This document shows positions 17,468 to 26,289 of a DNA stretch of 64,000 nt, in pieces. This DNA is from Flavobacterium aquariorum. Lineage in GTDB: Bacteria; Bacteroidota; Bacteroidia; Flavobacteriales; Flavobacteriaceae. The stretch spans positions 427,843 through 491,842 of the forward strand of contig NZ_QKXH01000003.1 of assembly GCF_003254745.1 (NCBI RefSeq), in the 5' to 3' direction. The position numbers and the translations under genes are program-made. Within the stretch, counting starts at the first letter, position 1. Each line of letters begins with the position of its first letter. Under the pieces are notes generated by a model, which saw only the letters and a program-made list of their open reading frames with translations, was not told the origin of the DNA and made no database searches.

Positions 17468-19082
17468 CTACACTTTCTGGCTTTTTGTAGTAGCCTGCTT
17501 GATGCTTTTTCCACATTTGGATGTTATAGAAGTGAACATCATGGAAGCAAGAAATTTTATTACTGCAAGAGAAATGGCAACCCATAATCATTGGATACTG
17601 ACAACCCTCAATGACTTACCACGTTATGAAAAACCACCATTACCAACTTGGCTAACGGCTGTTTCCGGAATTATTTTTGGATTTGACAGTATTTATGGAA
17701 TGCGAATCCCAGTTGCATTAATTACTTTATTGCTGGTATTTGGAGTTTATAGACTTTCTGAAAAATTAGGTTTATCCAAACAGCAAAGCTTCCACAACGG
17801 ACTGATTTTGATTACTTCTTTTTACATTTATTTCGCCGGAAGAGACAACCAATGGGACATGTACACCCATAGTTTTATGGTCGTTTGCATACTGTTCCTA
17901 TGGAATTTATTAAACGACTCTAAAAAACCCCTTTTTAATGCTGTCATGGCAGGATTGTTTTTTGGTTTTTCTTTTTTAAGCAAAGGGCCTATTTCGGTTT
18001 ACGCTTTATTATTACCCTTTTTAATTGCTTATGGATTTACCTATAAGTTCCAATTGAAAGACAAAAAAATATACCTGCTTCTTATCCTAATATTAGGTAT
18101 AGCTATTGGTTTATCATGGCCCTTATATGTGAAATGGGCAGATCCCATAACCACCTTAAAAGTGACCAAAATAGAAAGCAGCCGATGGGGGAATTACAAC
18201 ACCAGACCTTTTTATTATTATTGGAGCTTTTTTACCCAAAGCGGTATTTGGACAGTCCCTGCATTTATTGCTTTAATTTATCCGTATTTAAAAAGCAGAG
18301 TCAGGAATTTAAAAGTCTATAAATTCACATTAATCTGGACGTTGGCTTCTGTGGTTTTACTTTCGATAGTACCCGAAAAAAAATCAAGATACTTATTACC
18401 TGTTTTAATCCCAATGGCTTTGAACACTGGATTTTACATCGAATACTTAATAAACAATTTTAAAAATATCCGTTTAAAAAAAGAAAAAGGAATTGTTTAC
18501 TTTGCTTTTGGACTCATCGGAATCATTTGTATTGCCATTCCTGTTGGAATTTTTATTAAAGTAAAAAATGATTTAGCAGGATTCGAAATTTGGTTGATTG
18601 GATTAGCTTTATCACTATTAGCAATAGGCTATGTTATATTCAAAAACCTCAGAAATAAAAACTTTATAAAAGTATTTTATGCGGTAATAGCTGTCCAGGT
18701 GGCCGTTGTTGTTTTTGGAATACCGTTCACGGAACTCATTTTAAAAAATCCGGATTACGCCAGTGCAAAAGCAATCAGAGAGAAAGAAAAGAATTTGAGT
18801 GTTCGCACCTATGAATTAAATTCTTTTACACCCGAAATTATTTGGGATTATGGCTTCAGTATACCTATATTATTAAATGAAGAAACTAACAAACTAAACT
18901 TACCCACAGAGAGTAAATTTGGTTTATTGGCTTTGGAAAAAGACAGTATTGATTCTAAAAAAGAATTTCAGAATTACGATCTAAAAAAGGTTTCCTATAT
19001 CGATTTGAATCATGTTCCCTCGGATTCCAAAAAACACAATGACCGATTGACCCGAATATACTATATCGTTACGAAGAAATAA
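17448..19082 (+). CDS. ArnT-like glycosyltransferase (GT83/PMT family), copy 2
   Basis: 544 residues, multi-pass membrane protein. The first loop carries NIMEARNFITAREMATHNHW and YEKPPLPTWLTAVSG, equivalent to the acidic and Lys-Pro-Pro motifs of ArnT. It would transfer the sugar supplied by the GT2 (16122) from undecaprenyl phosphate to lipid A or another envelope acceptor. It starts inside the LAB_N gene. Its last codons are part of a 12-bp inverted repeat shared with the convergent gene. Confidence 0.87.
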   Translation: MSKLIHNYTFWLFVVACLMLFPHLDVIEVNIMEARNFITAREMATHNHWILTTLNDLPRYEKPPLPTWLTAVSGIIFGFDSIYGMRIPVALITLLLVFGVYRLSEKLGLSKQQSFHNGLILITSFYIYFAGRDNQWDMYTHSFMVVCILFLWNLLNDSKKPLFNAVMAGLFFGFSFLSKGPISVYALLLPFLIAYGFTYKFQLKDKKIYLLLILILGIAIGLSWPLYVKWADPITTLKVTKIESSRWGNYNTRPFYYYWSFFTQSGIWTVPAFIALIYPYLKSRVRNLKVYKFTLIWTLASVVLLSIVPEKKSRYLLPVLIPMALNTGFYIEYLINNFKNIRLKKEKGIVYFAFGLIGIICIAIPVGIFIKVKNDLAGFEIWLIGLALSLLAIGYVIFKNLRNKNFIKVFYAVIAVQVAVVVFGIPFTELILKNPDYASAKAIREKEKNLSVRTYELNSFTPEIIWDYGFSIPILLNEETNKLNLPTESKFGLLALEKDSIDSKKEFQNYDLKKVSYIDLNHVPSDSKKHNDRLTRIYYIVTKK

Positions 19083-19097
19083 TTATTCTTCGTAACG
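19067..19097. terminator. Inverted repeat made from the 3' ends of two convergent genes
   Basis: CGTTACGAAGAA (19067-19078) and TTCTTCGTAACG (19086-19097) form a perfect 12-bp stem with a 7-nt loop. The loop contains both stop codons, so each arm is coding sequence of one gene. A T-run is lacking. Confidence 0.65.
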
Positions 19098-19310
19098 AGT
19101 TATTTCTCTATCATAAAATTCATTGGCAAGAACAATCAGTCCTTCCATTTCGGCGTTTAATTCAGCTTCATCAAGGTCTTCTGCCTCTTCCATAAATTCA
19201 ACCTCATCGTCTTTCAAATTGATGATGAATCTCGGGTAATCCAAGTGAATGATAAAAATATCATCTGGAAAATCAGTATTGTCTCCCAGTAAAAATTTTG
19301 GTAATTCCAT
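19083..19310 (-). CDS. Small acidic hypothetical protein
   Basis: 75 residues, strongly acidic (DLDEAELNAEMEG in the middle), with no signal peptide and no membrane segment. It looks like a soluble cytoplasmic protein; I recognise no family or function. Its stop codon directly abuts that of the ArnT-like gene, and it precedes an SPFH gene on the same strand, separated by a repeat-rich 82-bp gap. Confidence 0.7.
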   Translation of the reverse strand: MELPKFLLGDNTDFPDDIFIIHLDYPRFIINLKDDEVEFMEEAEDLDEAELNAEMEGLIVLANEFYDREITRYEE

Positions 19311-19320
19311 GTTTGTATGT

Positions 19321-19382
19321 TTAATCGTTAATTTGGTAATGTGTTTAATCGATTAACCGAATAAACGATTAACCGATTAAAC
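19321..19382. repeat. Short repeats of GTTTAATCG / CGATTAA
   Basis: The motif TTTAATCG and its complement CGATTAA recur at least five times in 60 bp in both orientations, including the palindrome TTAATCGATTAA. It can form several small hairpins between the SPFH gene (ATG at 20301, stop at 19393) and the acidic protein gene. Confidence 0.6.
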
Positions 19383-19392
19383 TTTTTAAGCT

Positions 19393-20301
19393 CTATTTGT
19401 CCGACAAAATAACCGGTGCACTTCCTTTTCCATTCATAAAAATAATTTTGGAATTTGGTGAAGCCGCCAGTTCTTTTTGTGCTTTAATTTGTTCGTATTG
19501 CAATTGCTTATCCGTCAATCCAAGAGAAATAATTCTTTGATAATCGGCGATACCTTGCGCTTCTACTCTTTTGCGTTCAGCTTCTTGTTTTTCTTTTTGA
19601 AGCACGAATGTCATTTTTTGAGCATCTTGTTCAGCATTAATTTTACTTTCTATCGATTTTTTTACAGAAATTGGAAGATCAATATTTCGAATTAACAATT
19701 GCTCCAGTACCAAACCTCTCTTTTTAAAGTCAGCCTCAATACTTTTAAAAATTCGTTCCTGAAATTCATTTCTTTTGGTCGAATATAAGGCTACAGCATC
19801 ATAAAAAACCGCGTTGTCTCTTATTCGTGTTCTAGTGATTGGTCTCACAATTTTATCCGTGTAATCAACTCCAATTGTCTTAAAAATCTTTGGTGCATCA
19901 GTAGGAACTACACGATATAAAACGGTCAAATCGATAACCACCTCAAGTCCATCATTGGACAAAACCCTGATGGCATCGTCTCCTTCCTGCGAACCTTCTC
20001 CGTGGACAGCAGACATGGTGTAGTTTTGTGTTTGAATGTCAAATTCGGTAATGTCCAGAAGTGGGTTTATAATATGCAGACCACTTTCCAACACATCAGA
20101 ATCTACACTTCCATAAAGAGACTTAACTCCTACTTGCCCGGCATCAATCTGTTTAAACATTGAAGAAAAAATTCCTAAAACGATTAGGATAAATCCAATA
20201 ATCCTTAATAGACCGGTAAATTTAGAAAACGGATTAACATTGTGGCTTAATGCAAATCCAACAATCAGTAAAATTATTCCAAGAATAATAAATAGTATCA
20301 T
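19393..20301 (-). CDS. SPFH/prohibitin-like membrane protein
   Basis: 302 residues: two N-terminal hydrophobic segments (about residues 3-48), then an SPFH domain (AGQVGVKSLYGSV onward) and a C-terminal helical part rich in Glu, Lys and Gln (INAEQDAQKMTFVLQKEKQE). Proteins of this type form large ring or cage assemblies on the membrane and often partner with FtsH or other proteases. The C-terminus (MNGKGSAPVILSDK) looks complete. It is followed by the small acidic gene on the same strand. Confidence 0.88.
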   Translation of the reverse strand: MILFIILGIILLIVGFALSHNVNPFSKFTGLLRIIGFILIVLGIFSSMFKQIDAGQVGVKSLYGSVDSDVLESGLHIINPLLDITEFDIQTQNYTMSAVHGEGSQEGDDAIRVLSNDGLEVVIDLTVLYRVVPTDAPKIFKTIGVDYTDKIVRPITRTRIRDNAVFYDAVALYSTKRNEFQERIFKSIEADFKKRGLVLEQLLIRNIDLPISVKKSIESKINAEQDAQKMTFVLQKEKQEAERKRVEAQGIADYQRIISLGLTDKQLQYEQIKAQKELAASPNSKIIFMNGKGSAPVILSDK

Positions 20302-20369
20302 TTTATAGTTTTTAATTGGTACGATGATTATACGTTAAAACCAATTATAAGTTACATTCTTACAAACAC

Positions 20370-21752
20370 TTATTTTCCTGAATTTTCAAGAACCAACTTT
20401 TTTGTCAAACGAGCAAAACGAATGTACAAAAACAGAGCCGCTGCAGTCAAACCTGCCAAAAGGCCGATCCAAACACCAACCGCTTTTAAGTCGGTATATT
20501 TCCCCAAATAAAAAGAAATTGGGAAACCCACAATCCAATAGGCCACAAAAGTAATATACATTGGAACTTTCACATCTTGCAAACCCCTCAAAGCACCCAA
20601 AACAACTACTTGAATTCCATCCGAAATCTGAAAAATAGCAGCAATCAGCAATAATTTTGAAGTGATAAAAATTATTTCCCTATTATCCAAAACCTGAGCA
20701 GGATCATTCATATTCAAAAACAGATGGGGCAAGAAATTATGAAAAACAACAAAAATACAAGCAAAAAAAGCTTCAATCATTACAGCCAATAAAAAGATAG
20801 ATCGCGCAACGATAATCAGCCCTTTATAATCCGCCAACCCTTTGGAATGACTTACCCGAATCATGGCTGTAACACTCAAACCCATAGCCACCATAAATGT
20901 TGACGAAGCCAATATAAGTGCAATTTGATTAGCAGCCTGACTATTTTTCCCCAATGTACCCGAAAGCCAAATAGCAGCCGTAAACAAAGTCACTTCAAAC
21001 AGCATTTGCATTGCCGATGGAAAACCTAGTCCAATAATCTTTTTAACGATTGATTTTTTTATTTCTTTAAAAGTAAAATTTTTAAAATACTGTTTCATAA
21101 TGACATTGTGTTTCATCAGATAATGCATAAAAACCACCATCATAATTCTGGAAATCACAGTTCCTAAAGCAGCCCCTACAACCCCCAATTTTGGAAAAAT
21201 CCAAAACCCGTAAATCAATACATAATTAAAAAAAACATGCACCACATTAGCCAAAATAATAGAATACATTGAATATTTAGTCAAAGACAATCCATCAGCA
21301 AATTGCTTATATCCTTGATACATCACAACCGGAATTAGAGAAAAAGCAACCCAATCAATATATGGTGCCGCCAGTGCAACAACAGCTGGAGGCTGATTCA
21401 TAAAATACATCAATTGCTTCGACAGCACAGTCAATATAAACAACGACACACCAAGAATGGTACACAACAACAAACCATGGTGAAATGTAGTTCTAATTTT
21501 CTTATCGTTTTTCTCGGCATCGGCCTCAGCAGTTAATGGTGTTATAGCTGTAGAGAAACCTATCCCAATCGACAAAGCCAAAAAGATAAAACTATTCCCC
21601 AAAGAGACGGCTGCCAACTCAGTTGACCCTAAATTTCCAACCATATAATTATCCACAATTCCTATCAGAGTATGCCCAAGCATTCCCAGAATTACGGGAT
21701 AAGCCAATTTTATATTATATGAGAATTCTTTGGTGTATTGTTCAATGTTCAT
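20370..21752 (-). CDS. MATE family efflux transporter
   Basis: 460 residues with twelve hydrophobic segments; the N-terminal part (LAYPVILGMLGHTLIGIVDN, then MVGNLGSTELAAVSLGNS) is diagnostic of the NorM/MATE family. Such pumps extrude cationic drugs or metabolites using sodium or proton gradients. Substrate is unknown. It lies upstream of the SPFH gene on the same strand with a 68-bp gap. Confidence 0.92.
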   Translation of the reverse strand: MNIEQYTKEFSYNIKLAYPVILGMLGHTLIGIVDNYMVGNLGSTELAAVSLGNSFIFLALSIGIGFSTAITPLTAEADAEKNDKKIRTTFHHGLLLCTILGVSLFILTVLSKQLMYFMNQPPAVVALAAPYIDWVAFSLIPVVMYQGYKQFADGLSLTKYSMYSIILANVVHVFFNYVLIYGFWIFPKLGVVGAALGTVISRIMMVVFMHYLMKHNVIMKQYFKNFTFKEIKKSIVKKIIGLGFPSAMQMLFEVTLFTAAIWLSGTLGKNSQAANQIALILASSTFMVAMGLSVTAMIRVSHSKGLADYKGLIIVARSIFLLAVMIEAFFACIFVVFHNFLPHLFLNMNDPAQVLDNREIIFITSKLLLIAAIFQISDGIQVVVLGALRGLQDVKVPMYITFVAYWIVGFPISFYLGKYTDLKAVGVWIGLLAGLTAAALFLYIRFARLTKKLVLENSGK

Positions 21753-21854
21753 TTTAGTTTATTAAGTCCGCAAAGATAAATAGAAGCTTTCAATTGGATC
21801 AACAGTATTAAAAATATAACATCCCTTTTTTAGATATTTTTTGCGTAAATCAAG

Positions 21855-21888
21855 TAATTCTATAACAGTAAGCAATAATTCTATAACA
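21855..21888 (+). promoter_or_regulatory. Tandem direct repeat, candidate operator
   Basis: TAATTCTATAACA occurs at 21855-21867 and again at 21876-21888, a period of exactly 21 bp, two helical turns. The pair lies just upstream of the -7 box at 21909-21916, where the -33 region is expected. Direct repeats with this phasing suit a dimeric activator such as a LytTR-type regulator; the protein is unknown. Confidence 0.6.
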
Positions 21889-21908
21889 TTCCTGGCAAAT
21901 CCTAACCT

Positions 21909-21916
21909 TACATTTG
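21909..21916 (+). promoter_or_regulatory. -7 box of the small beta-barrel gene
   Basis: TACATTTG matches TAnnTTTG; predicted leader about 54 nt. No TTG at the -33 distance. Confidence 0.6.
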
Positions 21917-21975
21917 CAGGGTAGTTCTGATACAAATAAACAGAACCAATTAAAAAAATACCCAAAATTTCAATT

Positions 21976-22485
21976 ATGAAAACTACTGTAAAAATTAAAG
22001 CATTATTTACATTCGCAATCGCACTATTCTTTGCAAACAATTCACAAGCTCAAGAAACAAAAAGCTTTGACCAAGGATTCCGATTAGGAATTGGTCTAAA
22101 CGGAGGAATGCCTACAAACAATGATACTTATGACTGGTCACTTGGTGGTGATGTCCGCCTTCAATATGATTTAACTCCAAAAGCGTCTCTAACGCTTACA
22201 ACTGGTTTCACTAATCTTTTCGTTGATCCAAATGTAAATGATTTAGGTTTTATTCCTGCAAAAATTGGATTTAAAGCATTCGTTTGGGAAGATCAATTTT
22301 ATGTATTAGGTGAAGTAGGTGGTGGTTTTGCAGTAACCAATGGTTATGATCAAAACACTTACATCTGGTCTCCTGGAATTGGATATGCACATGACAATAT
22401 TGATGTAAGTTTACGTTATGAAGCTTACACTGATTATGATACCAATCAAATCGCATTGCGTGTAGCCTACGGATTCAAATTATAA
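21976..22485 (+). CDS. Exported outer-membrane beta-barrel-like protein
   Basis: 169 residues with a Sec signal peptide (ALFTFAIALFFANNSQAQE, cut after the second Ala-x-Ala). The mature part alternates polar and hydrophobic residues, is rich in aromatic residues and Gly, and ends in VAYGFKL, like small outer-membrane beta-barrels. Function unknown. It is monocistronic with a probable activator site upstream (21855-21888) and a strong terminator downstream. Confidence 0.8.
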   Translation: MKTTVKIKALFTFAIALFFANNSQAQETKSFDQGFRLGIGLNGGMPTNNDTYDWSLGGDVRLQYDLTPKASLTLTTGFTNLFVDPNVNDLGFIPAKIGFKAFVWEDQFYVLGEVGGGFAVTNGYDQNTYIWSPGIGYAHDNIDVSLRYEAYTDYDTNQIALRVAYGFKL

Positions 22486-22503
22486 AAAATATAATTATCT
22501 AAA

Positions 22504-22535
22504 AAAAATGCCCTGAAATTCAGGGCATTTTTTTG
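22504..22535. terminator. Bidirectional terminator
   Basis: AAATGCCCTGA pairs with TCAGGGCATTT around a 3-nt loop, flanked by A and T runs, between convergent genes. Confidence 0.9.
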
Positions 22536-22540
22536 TTTCG

Positions 22541-24304
22541 TTAATATTGTCTTTTATCGGTTAAGGTCTTCATAAAAGCAATTAACTGTTTCTTTTCTAA
22601 TTGGGTTAAATTTAATTTATCAATTGGCAACGTTTGATTGGGTAAATTGAATCCCAAACCATTTCCGCCTCCGCCATCATAGAAATCTATTACTTCTTCC
22701 AAAGTTTTGAAAATTCCATTATGCATATAAGGTGCTGTTAATGCAATGTTTCGAATCGTAGGCGTTTTAAACGAATAGCGATTCACTTCAGCTTTTGTTA
22801 AATCAAATTTACCAAAATCTCCATCTACCATTTTATTTTTTCCAGGAACTCCAAGAACTTCACTCTCAGACCTGTCAAAATTAGGAGGAACGGTTCCATT
22901 TGTCAAAGGGATAAAATGACAGGTTGCACATTTGGCTTTACCTGCAAAAAGATTAAAACCGGCTATTTCATCAAGATTAAAATTTTCTTCCCCTCTCATA
23001 TAACCATCAAATCTTGAATCATAATTACTCAGAGACCGAATGTATGATGCTAATGCATTTTTGATGGTAAAAGCAGTAATTTCTTTGTTTGGAAATGCTT
23101 TATCAAAATTGGCTGCATATTTTTCACTCTTTTTTAAATCAAAAACTGATTTTTCCAAAGACCCGTGCATTTCATTCTCATTTGTAATAACGGCAACTGC
23201 CTGATCTTCGAGGTAATTCACTCTCGAATCATAAAAAAAACTGCGCTGAAAAGCAATATTGGAAAGCGTTGGCGTATTTCTTTTGACCATTTGTTTTCCA
23301 TCCAATGTAACTGCTTTTTCCAAACCATCAGTAAAAGCTTTGTCTGCATAATGACAGGAAGCACAAGAACGAGTATTATTACCCGATAAAACAGGATCAT
23401 TAAATAACAATTTACCTAATTCTATTTTCTCCTTTGTGGTTTTATAATCCGGAAATCCTGAAAAAGCTTCGGTATCAAAAGCATTTTTATCAAATAATGT
23501 TTGAGCCGTAACTTTCAATCCACGGCTTTCCTTAAAAAAAGGTATTTTAAGAGCCAACTGTGTTTTATAAATCGCTTTACTCAAAGGATTCAAATATTTT
23601 TTAATAAAATAAGCTCTGTCAAATTCATTAAATTTCGAATTTTTATCCAAATAATCCTTTCCTTCTTTTAGTATTTTTAAAGTCACCGAATTTTGTTCAT
23701 TCTCACCATAAACAGCAAGTTGTTTTTCGATAGTTTCCAATGAAGTTTTAGCTTCCGTCAAAGAATTTTGAGCTATCGGGGAATCAAATCCAGTTATTCC
23801 CAATGTAATTATTCTAAAAACCTCCAAACGCATCGCATCAAAAACAGAAGAATCTGTCAGTTCATTAGTTTTGGAAATCATTATCAAACGGTACAAATTT
23901 GCATTAAGAATTCCAATTTCCTTTAAGATTTCCTTTTTGGATTTCTTATCATACACTGGAAAAAAATATTCCTCAATTACCTGAAGACCTGCTGGCGGAA
24001 CCGTAATTCCTTCATCCTCCTCATATTCATCTAGTGCCGGACCGTTTATTGCTTTCGATACTGTCGGAAAATAATATTCACTTATGGACTCGACTCTTTT
24101 ATAACTTTGATGAGCTTTTAAAAATTGATTTTGTAATTGCTTTTGAGTTGCTCCATTTTCGACTAAACGTTGCAATTGAGTAACCTCTTTTTGCAAAACA
24201 ACCAAATCCGATTTATACAAATCATTAATTTGCTCGGCTTTGGATTTAGAATCGGAACAAGAAAACAGTAAAAAAGAGATAAAAAAGAAAACAATATTTT
24301 TCAT
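22541..24304 (-). CDS. Di-heme cytochrome c peroxidase with extra N-terminal helical domain (lipoprotein)
   Basis: 587 residues. MKNIVFFFISFLLFSCSDS is a lipoprotein signal with lipobox LFSC. Residues ~20-260 are helical and recall imelysin-like domains (PAGLQVIEEYFFP); the C-terminal half is a CcpA/MauG-type peroxidase with two heme sites, RSCASCHYAD and AKCATCHFIP. It would reduce peroxide in the periplasm using electrons from a small cytochrome, or act as a MauG-like oxidase. The frame extends to 24334, but ATG 24304 starts the lipoprotein signal. It follows the PhoX-like lipoprotein gene, with an internal terminator between them. Confidence 0.9.
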   Translation of the reverse strand: MKNIVFFFISFLLFSCSDSKSKAEQINDLYKSDLVVLQKEVTQLQRLVENGATQKQLQNQFLKAHQSYKRVESISEYYFPTVSKAINGPALDEYEEDEGITVPPAGLQVIEEYFFPVYDKKSKKEILKEIGILNANLYRLIMISKTNELTDSSVFDAMRLEVFRIITLGITGFDSPIAQNSLTEAKTSLETIEKQLAVYGENEQNSVTLKILKEGKDYLDKNSKFNEFDRAYFIKKYLNPLSKAIYKTQLALKIPFFKESRGLKVTAQTLFDKNAFDTEAFSGFPDYKTTKEKIELGKLLFNDPVLSGNNTRSCASCHYADKAFTDGLEKAVTLDGKQMVKRNTPTLSNIAFQRSFFYDSRVNYLEDQAVAVITNENEMHGSLEKSVFDLKKSEKYAANFDKAFPNKEITAFTIKNALASYIRSLSNYDSRFDGYMRGEENFNLDEIAGFNLFAGKAKCATCHFIPLTNGTVPPNFDRSESEVLGVPGKNKMVDGDFGKFDLTKAEVNRYSFKTPTIRNIALTAPYMHNGIFKTLEEVIDFYDGGGGNGLGFNLPNQTLPIDKLNLTQLEKKQLIAFMKTLTDKRQY

Positions 24305-24317
24305 AAAACTATAAGAA

Positions 24318-24357
24318 TAAAAAACAAAAACCACGGTTTCAATAAAATGAAACCGTG
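24318..24357 (-). terminator. Terminator of the PhoX-like gene
   Basis: CACGGTTTCA (24332-24341) pairs with TGAAACCGTG (24348-24357). Reading on the minus strand, GTTTTTGTTTTTT follows. It sits just before the peroxidase start, so it may be partial (attenuating) or separate the two genes. Confidence 0.75.
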
Positions 24358-24386
24358 AGCTTCTGAAAAAAAAATAAAAAAATAAA

Positions 24387-25841
24387 TTATCTTGCTAATC
24401 CTTTGATCAATACAATTTGGCTCGCTTGATTTTCATTTGGACGACCATTTCCACCGTCAATATTTTTATATCTATCACCAGTCCAGGTATGCGGTTGAAC
24501 ACTTAATAAAAAAGTATCGTCTATTCCCAATTGCTCAGAAACATCAATTAAAGCACCATATTCCCAGTCTCCAAACTTAGAAGTTCCACCAACATTATAT
24601 TTGGCTGCATCAGTTGCTGTGCGGCGGTGGTCTAATTCTACTACCACTTTTAATTGTTTTGTGGCAATACTGTACTGATAAATATAGGCGTCATGAGTTT
24701 CATCACCATACCCGTTAGCATCCTCTTCTACATAAACATAGTTTTTAGTTACACAAATATTATCCGGGTTTTGAAATTTTCTGGCAATCCCCGTACGATC
24801 ATCTCCGTCAAGCAACACCTGTAATGTTCCAACCAAAGGATTGGCCGCATCCAAATTCAATTTATAGACTCTACCATATTTTGTTCTGGAAGCATCAGCA
24901 TTTGTTTTAACGTAATCTTGACCTGTAACATTAAAATAAATTTCGCGATCGGCAGCATCACCACCTTTTCTATAATCAAGGTCTTCTACTCTACCAAATT
25001 TTATGGCTGATAATTTATTTACTGATGCATTGATTTGCGCTCCTGTCAAAGTAGTATGGTTTTCTATTTTCACGAAAGAAACAGGATAATCCTTCCCTGT
25101 AATCATATCTTTTTCTCTCTGATTACCATCCGTTCTTTTCATCATGTACAAAGAACCGTTTGTAAGATCCCCAACCGTATTGGCTACATACATAAACAAT
25201 TGACCTCCATAAGTTCCAGAATCATCATCACCAATAATAACAACAGTTTTACCAGCAAAAGCAGTTTTTCTTAAAGGCAAAGCATTTTCCGCGCTTAAGC
25301 GTCCAAAACCAGATAACTCTTTAGAAACACTAGATGTTCCTACGTCTCCATAAGGATTCAAAGCATGCGTACGAGACTCTTCACCAGATTCACCACAAGT
25401 CAGGTAAGTTGGTCCAAAACCATGTTCTGCAGGAGTAGCCATTGTAGCTCCACATAATCTCCAAGTACCTCCTTTTGAATTCAATAAATATTCTCCTTTT
25501 ACCGGCTTGAACGTTTTGTCCAATGTTATTCTTGATACCGAAAAGTTGTCTTCTTGATTTACTAAAAATGTAAAAGTCCCATCTTCATTTTTTAATAATC
25601 CGGAACCATCTGCAGAGCCCCCAAAAACATAATTTGGGCTTCCCGCCAAAACATCATCAGAACTAATAAGAGAAAACAATTCCAGTTTCTCAAAACCAGC
25701 TTGTTTTTTCAATAAAACGGGTGTTACAGATTGGTTAGCCGCCAAAACAGTACTGTTAATTGGATTTTCTTCTGCACTTTTATCATCGTTACATGACACT
25801 AATGATGCAACTGCAAGCATCGATAGAATAATTTTTTTCAT
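24387..25841 (-). CDS. PhoX/DUF839-like beta-propeller lipoprotein
   Basis: 484 residues. MKKIILSMLAVASLVSCNDD is a lipoprotein signal (lipobox LVSC). The mature part has repeated beta-propeller-like blades and segments typical of the DUF839/PhoX group (SGLLKNEDGTFTFLVNQED, GGTWRLCGATMATPAEHGFG, and KFQNPDNICVT). PhoX enzymes are calcium- and iron-dependent alkaline phosphatases; I cannot confirm that all metal ligands are present, so activity is not assigned. It lies just upstream of the cytochrome c peroxidase on the same strand. Confidence 0.75.
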   Translation of the reverse strand: MKKIILSMLAVASLVSCNDDKSAEENPINSTVLAANQSVTPVLLKKQAGFEKLELFSLISSDDVLAGSPNYVFGGSADGSGLLKNEDGTFTFLVNQEDNFSVSRITLDKTFKPVKGEYLLNSKGGTWRLCGATMATPAEHGFGPTYLTCGESGEESRTHALNPYGDVGTSSVSKELSGFGRLSAENALPLRKTAFAGKTVVIIGDDDSGTYGGQLFMYVANTVGDLTNGSLYMMKRTDGNQREKDMITGKDYPVSFVKIENHTTLTGAQINASVNKLSAIKFGRVEDLDYRKGGDAADREIYFNVTGQDYVKTNADASRTKYGRVYKLNLDAANPLVGTLQVLLDGDDRTGIARKFQNPDNICVTKNYVYVEEDANGYGDETHDAYIYQYSIATKQLKVVVELDHRRTATDAAKYNVGGTSKFGDWEYGALIDVSEQLGIDDTFLLSVQPHTWTGDRYKNIDGGNGRPNENQASQIVLIKGLAR

Positions 25842-26289
25842 TTGGTTGTTTGTTTAAATTCAACACAAAGAAACCTCCATATTTTTAACTAAAAATGAAC
25901 TAAACATTAACAAAACTTCAATAAAAGTTGACTAAAGTAACATAAAAAGTAATTATTTTACACAAACCCGCAAAATAACTAAAGAAATGAAGATTCAAAA
26001 AATGTCCTATTTTCGTTGTAATACCTTTCAAAATAAAGGCTCCGTTTTCTTCTCCCACCAAAAAAGATTACTTTTGGGAAGCAAATCCAGCTGTTCGCTA
26101 CAAATAAAATTCACTGAACTCCTATGAGAATAAAAGTTAGTGAAGTAATCTTTTTCAAGAACTGCATTTTTTCTAAGTCCTCGCATTAGCTTCCTCTGGT
26201 CGCTTTGCCAGTAAAAGAAAAAAAAGCCATTTTTCAAAAGGGTTTCCGCTTCCATCTGGGCTAGGGCATTCATTTTCAAAACAACTTTC
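25842..26289. other. 448-bp gap with structured, non-coding sequence
   Basis: Two structured parts are visible. AAAAAGATTACTT (26061-26073) and AAGTAATCTTTTT (26143-26155) are perfect 13-bp inverted arms 69 bp apart, with a nested TTCACT/AGTGAA pair. From 26188 to 26267 lies GC-richer sequence including CCGCTTCCATC and GGGCTAGGGC, weakly like the 3' part of the elements at 3.7 and 40.7 kb. A minus-strand ORF of 91 codons spans it, but its residue composition (FFFFYW) reflects the hairpins and is not accepted as a gene. Confidence 0.55.

Noticed and set aside
21762..22040. 92-codon minus-strand ORF upstream of the beta-barrel gene
   Set aside because: It overlaps the signal-peptide region of the gene at 21976 on the other strand and the promoter region; the residues look like an antisense shadow.
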